A stretch of DNA of 45,168 nucleotides from NCBI GenBank assembly GCA_009924135.1, contig RFSE01000028.1, forward strand, positions 1 through 45,168, in the 5' to 3' direction. The notes under the pieces were generated by a model. That model made no database searches. It saw only the letters and a list, made by a program, of their open reading frames with translations, and was not told the DNA's origin. Of this stretch, positions 39,615 to 45,168 are shown one piece after another. Origin of the DNA: Pseudomonadota bacterium. GTDB taxonomy: Bacteria; Verrucomicrobiota; Verrucomicrobiia; Limisphaerales; SXTU01. The position numbers and the translations under genes were made by a program. The first letter of the stretch is position 1. Each line of letters starts with the position of its first letter.

Positions 39615-41432
39615 ATGCGCAACTTGTTATTGCTCCAAGTCACCCTCCTGCTGGCCTGCCACGCCCGTGCGGCATCGCTGGAAGGGGCGCGGGTCCTGAC
39701 GCCCGAGTCCGGGCAATACGAACGGGCCGAAATTGCCCTCGCGGCCGATCCGGGTGCGGCCAACCCGTTTGATCCGAACTCCCTCGCGCTCGATGCCACG
39801 GTCACGCTGCCGTCCGGCAAGGAACTGCGGGTGCCGGGCTTTTGGTTTCAGGATTTCCAACGTTCACTCAAAGACCCCGCCGCTGTGGCTGCCGCGCGGG
39901 TGGAAGTGCTCGCGCCGGTTGGCCGGCCCGAGTGGCGCGTGCGCTTTTCCAGCGGTGAGACCGGCGTACACCGCGTCGTCCTTGCGCTCAAGGACTCCAC
40001 TGGCATCCGCACCAGCGCGCCGCTGGCGGTGAAGATCACCGCTGGCACGCGCCGGGGGCCGGTCCGGGTGAGTCCGCGTAATCCGATGTATCTCGAAGAT
40101 GCGGGTGGCCGCGCCTTCTTTCCCCTCGGCCAGAATCTCTGCATGTCACCCGATCGCGAGGGCACGTATTTTTACGAGCGCATGCTGCCCAAGCTGGCCG
40201 CGAACGGTGCGAACTACGTCCGCCTCTGGCAGGAATACATGGTGCAGGGCGATCTGAAAAAGGAGCCTTCGCCCGGCAATGGTTCTAATGCCGGTTTCCC
40301 GCTCGAAACCGTGATGACGGGCATCGGCCGGTACGACCTCGAATCCGCTTGGAAGCTCGACACCGTTTCTGACCTCTGCGACCGGCACGGCGTCAAATGG
40401 CAGCTCACCTTCGAGATGGTGGTGTGGTGGAACCGCAAGATGCCGCATCGCTGGAAGCGCAACCGCTACAACGCCGAAAACGGCGGGCCGGTGGTCGAAC
40501 CGGTGGATTACCTGACCAAGCCCGAGTGCCGCGAACTGGCCGCCCGCCGGCATCGTTATTCCGTCGCGCGTTGGGGCTGGAGTCCGAACCTGGTGGCGTG
40601 GGAGATGTGGAACGAGGTGGACAACCTCGACGGGTTCACCACCGAGGCGAATGTTGCGTGGCATCAGGACCTGTGCCGCCGGCTGCGGGCGGTGGATCCC
40701 TTCAAGCATCTTGTCACGTCCAGTTGGCGCGATGCGCCGATGTTTGCGCTGCCGGAGCTGGACTTCGTGCAGGCCCACCAGTACTGGCCCATCGAGATCG
40801 ACGCCGCGCAGTACACCGTGCAGGACAGCGATCATCTGATGCGTCCGTTCGGCAAACCGTTCTTCTTTGGCGAACAGGGCATGAACGAGCGCTTCGAACT
40901 CGACCCCGAGGGCAAGGTCTTCCACGACGCGCTCTGGTCGTCGGCGCTCAGTGGTGCGGCCGGTGCGGGGATGCACTGGCATTGGAACACCTACCTGGAG
41001 AAATACGATCTCTACAAACACTACCAGCCGCTCGCGAAATTCCTGCGCGTGGCCAACTGGCCGGCCAGCAACTGGAAGCCGATGAAGATCACGCGTCCCA
41101 GCCTGCCAGTAAATTTGAACGTGTACGGCCTGGCCGCCCCGGACCGGGCGCTGGTGTGGGTGCATGACCCGCTTGCCTTTCGCGTGATCAAAGGCCAGCC
41201 CGAACGCGGCCCCGCGCAAAGTGAAGCCAGCCTGAACGTGGCCGGGCTCGAACCCGGCAACTACAAGATCGACTTCATCAGCACTACAACCGGCGAGATC
41301 GTCGGTACTGATTCACAACCGGTAAAACCCATGCGCCACTTTGGCTATGGCATCGAGCTGAAGCTCCCCAAGTTCTGGGGCGACATTGCCGTGCGCGTCA
41401 TCCGGCAGGGAGCGCAGTGGAAGGAGGAGTAA
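39615..41432 (+). CDS. secreted glycoside hydrolase, clan GH-A-like with N-terminal Ig-like domain
   Basis: The 605-residue protein has a signal peptide (LLLLQVTLLLACHARAA). Residues about 20-140 form a beta-rich domain similar to DUF5060 (YERAEIALAADPGAANPFDP, VRFSSGETGVHRVVLAL). A TIM barrel follows, with MWNEVDN (likely acid/base Glu334) and FFFGEQGMNERF (likely nucleophile Glu420). The end is a beta domain (LNVYGLAAPDRALVWVHDP). It should be an exported retaining glycosidase, substrate unknown. Confidence 0.82.
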   Translation: MRNLLLLQVTLLLACHARAASLEGARVLTPESGQYERAEIALAADPGAANPFDPNSLALDATVTLPSGKELRVPGFWFQDFQRSLKDPAAVAAARVEVLAPVGRPEWRVRFSSGETGVHRVVLALKDSTGIRTSAPLAVKITAGTRRGPVRVSPRNPMYLEDAGGRAFFPLGQNLCMSPDREGTYFYERMLPKLAANGANYVRLWQEYMVQGDLKKEPSPGNGSNAGFPLETVMTGIGRYDLESAWKLDTVSDLCDRHGVKWQLTFEMVVWWNRKMPHRWKRNRYNAENGGPVVEPVDYLTKPECRELAARRHRYSVARWGWSPNLVAWEMWNEVDNLDGFTTEANVAWHQDLCRRLRAVDPFKHLVTSSWRDAPMFALPELDFVQAHQYWPIEIDAAQYTVQDSDHLMRPFGKPFFFGEQGMNERFELDPEGKVFHDALWSSALSGAAGAGMHWHWNTYLEKYDLYKHYQPLAKFLRVANWPASNWKPMKITRPSLPVNLNVYGLAAPDRALVWVHDPLAFRVIKGQPERGPAQSEASLNVAGLEPGNYKIDFISTTTGEIVGTDSQPVKPMRHFGYGIELKLPKFWGDIAVRVIRQGAQWKEE

Positions 41433-41455
41433 GTCTCTAAACAGACAGATTCATT

Positions 41456-41602
41456 AGCCACGGATGAAACACGGATGGGGACGAGGTGAGTGCGCGTTTC
41501 GTCAAGGTTGCAGGCCTGCACCAACCGGTGCGGTTCAAGCACCGGTGCGCTGAGGCCCCCGCACCGTCGGCTCTGTGTTTAATCTGTGTTCCATCTGTGG
41601 CT
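41456..41602. repeat. inverted repeat of ACGGATG/ATCTGTG class between convergent genes
   Basis: The left arm 41456-41480 (AGCCACGGATGAAACACGGA) pairs with the right arm 41575-41602 (TGTGTTCCATCTGTGGCT). The centre holds GCACCAACCGGTGC and GCACCGGTGC palindromic words. It may end transcription on both strands. Confidence 0.65.
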
Positions 41603-41639
41603 CAACTGTATCGGTCCGGCTTGATGCAGGGCCGGCCGG

Positions 41640-43343
41640 TTACTTCGTCACCGTGACACTCTGGAGATAGTATTGGTTGTACTTGTTCCCGTCGGATTCG
41701 AGGGCGAAGTTGTAGCCCCAGTAGTTCACGAACTGGGCGTCCTCGATGCGCCAGCGCACGGTGTGCCACTGCTTGTTATCGGGGATGGTGTACCAGCCGC
41801 TCTTCGCCGTCTTGAAGCCGCTGGTGGATTCATAGACCAGCTTGAAACCGGCATTGGCGTTGGTCTCGTTGCGCCGGACGACGGCGGTGATCTCAATGGG
41901 CGCGCTCATGTAGGACAAAAAGGCGGGGTCAACGATGAAGAGGTTCCCGCCGGGCACATTGCCCGCCCGCGCGGAGCCGCCGTAGGCCACCACCGCCTTC
42001 GCGACGGCATCCCCGGAGAGCGTGTGCAGTCCTTGGTCCACTTGCTGCCCGGTCATGGTGATGGAAACGGATTTTGCATTCGCAAAGTCGCCGCCCCACG
42101 GCAGCGGTTTGCCTTGGTTGGCCTGGGCCTGCTTCAGCAGCGGTTCAGAAACACCAAGCGCAATAATGGGCGCGACGGTCAGCGATACTTTGTCGGCCTT
42201 GGTCATGCTGCCGGGCAACGGGTCCACGAGGGAGACCGCTTGTCCGAAAGACACTTCGTCAGCAGCTCCTTTGTGGGCCCAGGCAATGAGCACGTTCGCT
42301 GCCGCACCTTTGAAGACGAAACCGTAATGTTTGCCGTTGAGCATCACCCAGCCGAGATAGGCCGGGTGCTGGCCCAGGTGCCGGATCATCTGGCCCATCG
42401 CGGTATAGGCCAGACGCGGTTTGCCTTTGTTGTCGAGCAAGCCCAGCGGCCCGCTGTCGCCGTCCCGGCCCTCGAACCACTGGATGCACGCGACCCCTTG
42501 CGCGATGCCCATCGTGTAAGCCTTGATGAGGGCGTGGGCCTGCGTGTCTTCGCCTTTCTTCACGTCGCACCCCAATTCGGTGAAGACGATGGGCACATTC
42601 GCCTTCGCCGGGTTCTGTGCGGCGAGCATCCGGCGCAGGCACGGCACGATGTTCATGAAGACGGGCTCCGTCCCGGCGTTGTCAGCGATGCCGTTGAGCA
42701 CTTCGTATGGATGCAGCGTGATGTAATCAAAGTGGTCCTTCGCCCCCGCTTTGATGACCTGTTCGAGGTAGTTCACATGCACCGATTTCGCCGCGAGGCC
42801 GATGAGGCAGGTGGGGTCGGCGGCCTTCGCCGCATCGTAGGCGCTGACGACGAGCTTGGCGTAATCCGCCGGGGTCTGGTCGCGGCCGGTGCCGTTGGGC
42901 GGCTCATTCCACACCTCCCAGCGTTTCACCTTGCCCTTGGCATGCTGCACCACGGCGGAGACGTACGCGGACCACGCGGGGAGGTTGTTAACGGGCAGCG
43001 TGCCCGGCTTGTCGAGCGTGTTCCAGCGCGGGCTGCCCATGAGGATGCCGCCGAAGATGATTTGATGTTCCGCGAGATAGCTCATTTGCGCGTCCAGCAA
43101 GTCCCACTTCCATTTCCCCTGCGCTGGCTCCACTGCGCCCCACGCAGTTTCGCAGGTGCGGTAGTAGCGCAACCCAATGGCTTCCATCTGCGGCACCCAC
43201 CGCGCGTTGTCCTGCACCGAGCGGTTGTTGATGTAACAACTGCCAATGCCGAACGGCCCGAGGGAGGCCGCATCCTCCGCCTGCGCGGCGGTGAGGAAAG
43301 TCGAGGCGACGATAAGATAACTGAAGCGACGGAAAAGTTGCAT
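41640..43343 (-). CDS. secreted glycoside hydrolase, clan GH-A-like
   Basis: The 567-residue protein has a signal peptide (YLIVASTFLTAAQA). The TIM barrel has RWEVWNEPPNGTG with acid/base Glu147 and IVFTELGCDVKKG with nucleophile Glu256, the pattern of retaining GH5/GH39-like enzymes. A C-terminal beta domain from about 400 (SVTIMTGQQVDQG-like region, then YNFALESDGNKYNQYYLQSV) may bind carbohydrate. Substrate is unknown. It faces the other glycosidase gene tail to tail. Confidence 0.83.
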   Translation of the reverse strand: MQLFRRFSYLIVASTFLTAAQAEDAASLGPFGIGSCYINNRSVQDNARWVPQMEAIGLRYYRTCETAWGAVEPAQGKWKWDLLDAQMSYLAEHQIIFGGILMGSPRWNTLDKPGTLPVNNLPAWSAYVSAVVQHAKGKVKRWEVWNEPPNGTGRDQTPADYAKLVVSAYDAAKAADPTCLIGLAAKSVHVNYLEQVIKAGAKDHFDYITLHPYEVLNGIADNAGTEPVFMNIVPCLRRMLAAQNPAKANVPIVFTELGCDVKKGEDTQAHALIKAYTMGIAQGVACIQWFEGRDGDSGPLGLLDNKGKPRLAYTAMGQMIRHLGQHPAYLGWVMLNGKHYGFVFKGAAANVLIAWAHKGAADEVSFGQAVSLVDPLPGSMTKADKVSLTVAPIIALGVSEPLLKQAQANQGKPLPWGGDFANAKSVSITMTGQQVDQGLHTLSGDAVAKAVVAYGGSARAGNVPGGNLFIVDPAFLSYMSAPIEITAVVRRNETNANAGFKLVYESTSGFKTAKSGWYTIPDNKQWHTVRWRIEDAQFVNYWGYNFALESDGNKYNQYYLQSVTVTK

Positions 43344-43483
43344 GGATCAATAAAAAAGCGCCCAGGCTGGCAGGAACATCGGGTGCCGGGGCTTGGCTGC
43401 GGGTGGTTGCATCAACACAGCCAGAGATTAGCGGCGCTGAGACGGCGTGTCGCTCGTTTAGAATTACCTTTTTCGAGCGGCGG
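43344..43483. other. short intergenic spacer
   Basis: This is the gap between two minus-strand genes and could hold the promoter of the glycosidase gene. I see no clear -35/-10 pair or hairpin with a T-run. Confidence 0.4.
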
Positions 43484-44929
43484 TCAGACCGTCCACCCTT
43501 TGCGGTATTCCTGTTTCACGTATTGGTTCAGGGCGGGCAGGTTGGTGACCTTCATGTTGGGGCCATCCCATTCCACCGGTTTGCCCTCGCCGGCGAGTTG
43601 AGCCAAGTTGCCCAGCAGGGTGAATTCGGTGAGGCGGGCGGAGTAATCAAACGAGGATGCCGTTTGGTTGGTCCCTTCCTTGCAAGCCCGCATGAAGTCG
43701 CCAAACGAACCGGACGTGCGCGGGAGCGACTTGGCCGGCTCGGGCGTTTCCAGCATCAGCTTCTTCGGCACGATGTGCATGTTGTTGCCGTAGGTGCTGG
43801 TGTAAAGGATGCCTTTCTCGCCGACATAGATCGTGCCGCTGTCGTCGAACTTCTCCTCTGGAAATTTCTGTTTTAGTTCCTGTACCAACGGCGGCAGGTT
43901 CGACTTTCCCTTGGGTCCCTTCGGCGTGGCTTTGTTGTCGTCGCCAGTGTCGCCCACCCCGATGCGGCCGTCATACCAATACACCTTCACCGCCGGCTGG
44001 TCGGCGCGGGCGGGGAAATCCCAGCGGAGCCGCGTGCCGGTCGGGTAGCGTTGATCGCTCCCGCCAAAGACCTGCTCGGCTTCGATGCGGACCGGGTGTT
44101 CGAGTTTCAGCGCCCAATAAACTCCGTCGAGGACGTGGCAGCCCATGTTGCCCAGCGAGCCATTACCAAAGTCATGCCAGCCATGCCACTGGTGCGGGTG
44201 CAGGTCGGCGTGGAAGTCGCGCGCGGGAGCGGGACCAAGCCACGCATCCCAATTCAGCCCGGCGGGCACGGGGGCGGATGCCGGGCGCGGACCGATGCCG
44301 CCATTGCTGCGCCCGGTCCAACTGTGGGTCTCTTTGATACGGCCCACCGCACCCGACCACACATACTCGCACAACCGACGGTAGCCTTCCTCGCAGTGGC
44401 CTTGGTTGCCCATCTGGGTGGGGACCTTGGTGGTGCGGGCCATTTCGGCCAGCTTGCGGGCCTCGGCGATGGTGTGGGTCAGGGGCTTTTCGCAATAGAC
44501 GCCCTTGCCCAGTTGCATGGCCATCATCGCCGGCAGCGCATGCTGGTGGTTGGGCGTGGCGATGAAGACGGCGTCCAACTGCTTCCCGATCTTGTCGAAC
44601 ATCGTGCGGTAGTCCGTGAAGGTCTGGATGCGGTCGGGATCAAGGTCCTTGCCCTTCGCCCACTTGAGCACGGAGGCCAGCTTGGCTTCATCCGCGTCCA
44701 CCACGGCCATGAGGTTCTGCGAGGATCGGTCGGCTTGATTATGCCCGGCCGTGGCCGCCAGATGGGACATACCGCGTGCACCGCAACCTATCACCACGCA
44801 ATTCAGCCGCCCAGGCGCATTGGCCGCCCGCAAGATGTGGGGACTGCCGAGAATACGGGTTGCGGCTGCCCCGCCAGCGGCCAAAGTGAACTGTTGCAGG
44901 ACGGAACGACGGCTGATGCCTGATTTCAT
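43484..44929 (-). CDS. Gfo/Idh/MocA-family oxidoreductase, Tat-exported
   Basis: The 481-residue protein has a twin-arginine signal (SGISRRSVLQQFTLAAGG), so it is folded with cofactor before export. The Rossmann motif is VVIGCGARGMSHLAA and the family EKP block is KGVYCEKPLTHTIAEA. The substrate domain has GNQGHCEEGYRRLCEYV and HQWHGWHDFGNGSLGNMGCH. Members oxidise or reduce sugars or cyclitols with NAD(P). ATG 44929 restores the normal Tat signal; upstream codons are not family-like. It is followed upstream on the same strand by a DUF1080 gene, a usual partnership in sugar degradation. Confidence 0.92.
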   Translation of the reverse strand: MKSGISRRSVLQQFTLAAGGAAATRILGSPHILRAANAPGRLNCVVIGCGARGMSHLAATAGHNQADRSSQNLMAVVDADEAKLASVLKWAKGKDLDPDRIQTFTDYRTMFDKIGKQLDAVFIATPNHQHALPAMMAMQLGKGVYCEKPLTHTIAEARKLAEMARTTKVPTQMGNQGHCEEGYRRLCEYVWSGAVGRIKETHSWTGRSNGGIGPRPASAPVPAGLNWDAWLGPAPARDFHADLHPHQWHGWHDFGNGSLGNMGCHVLDGVYWALKLEHPVRIEAEQVFGGSDQRYPTGTRLRWDFPARADQPAVKVYWYDGRIGVGDTGDDNKATPKGPKGKSNLPPLVQELKQKFPEEKFDDSGTIYVGEKGILYTSTYGNNMHIVPKKLMLETPEPAKSLPRTSGSFGDFMRACKEGTNQTASSFDYSARLTEFTLLGNLAQLAGEGKPVEWDGPNMKVTNLPALNQYVKQEYRKGWTV

Positions 44930-44960
44930 TTTGGAAAGAGATGCATGCCTCGGGCGGGGG

Positions 44961-45168
44961 TTACTTGGTTCCGGCGGCACGCAGGACACGGATTTTGAGG
45001 TTGCGGAAGAAAACCTCGCTGTGGTGGTCCTGCAGAATGAGGTGGCCAACCGGGTTCTTGCCCCAGTCGCTGTTTTTAAAGTGGCTCCGTGCTAGGGCGG
45101 CGTTCATTGCCTCGCTGCCAAACTCGGCCTCGACGACTTTCACCCCGTTGAGCCAGTGCTCGACGTGG
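44961..45168 (-). CDS. DUF1080 protein, C-terminal part, runs off the window
   Basis: The last about 69 residues are visible: a WLNGVKVVEAEFGSEAM segment, then FKNSDWGKNPVGHLILQDHH and SEVFFRNLKIRVL, the closing strands of a DUF1080/LamG-like domain (compare the end of 37682-39196). The start lies beyond 45168. It precedes the Gfo/Idh/MocA gene by 31 bases in the same direction, so the two are probably one operon. Confidence 0.85.
   Translation of the reverse strand, partial: HVEHWLNGVKVVEAEFGSEAMNAALARSHFKNSDWGKNPVGHLILQDHHSEVFFRNLKIRVLRAAGTK

Noticed and set aside
41673..43601. 642-codon plus-strand open frame opposite a glycosidase gene
   Set aside because: It is a shadow of the intact secreted glycosidase on the minus strand.

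Overview
The window looks like a chromosomal piece of a GC-rich Verrucomicrobiota-like bacterium, perhaps of the Pedosphaera/Limisphaera type. This is inferred from protein families, not from a marker gene. The clues are several pseudopilin-like proteins with an [18 protein letters not shown] head and an HGDGH/ADGH tail, DUF1080 proteins, a Tat-exported Gfo/Idh/MocA oxidoreductase, and secreted glycoside hydrolases. Intergenic DNA is unusually rich in long imperfect inverted repeats built from short repeated 'words'.

Layout. 57-3947: oligopeptide ABC transporter oppA-oppB-oppC, with repeat elements wedged between the genes. 4021-9500: mostly housekeeping and metabolic genes: a secreted sugar-isomerase-like TIM barrel, an SGNH esterase, a secreted hypothetical protein, a GreA/GreB-like factor, leuD, a pseudopilin and mtnP. 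9596-10821: a complete IS3-family element. 10822-12874: a repeat-dense stretch around a frameshifted pseudopilin gene. 12875-14413: signal peptidase I and an uncharacterised Cys-containing protein. 14841-22254: an exopolysaccharide-type locus (O-antigen-ligase-like protein, GT2, two FemAB/GNAT-like paralogues, methyltransferase, NodB deacetylase, deacetylase-like protein). 22326-23610: pseudopilin plus small lipoprotein. 23611-25251: a gene-poor stretch with a response-regulator fragment, tRNA-Phe(GAA) and nested hairpins.

25252-36377 is the most interesting part. It is a compact type II fatty-acid/polyketide-like cluster: FabZ-like dehydratase, AMP-dependent ligase, possible papain-like protein, two methyltransferases, GT2, HydE-like radical SAM enzyme, FabF-like ketosynthase, a ketosynthase homologue lacking the catalytic Cys, FabG-like reductase, acyl carrier protein and an MBL-fold hydrolase. 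It resembles aryl-polyene or ladderane-type logic, but the HydE-like enzyme and the missing exporter fit no cluster I can name with confidence. The core genes overlap by 4 bases, as in a translationally coupled operon.

36575-45168: secreted carbohydrate and ester catabolism: alpha/beta hydrolase, DUF1080 fusion protein, two clan GH-A-like glycosidases, a Gfo/Idh/MocA oxidoreductase and a partial DUF1080 protein leaving the window.

Many long open frames on the opposite strand of real genes are GC-driven shadows and are not annotated.
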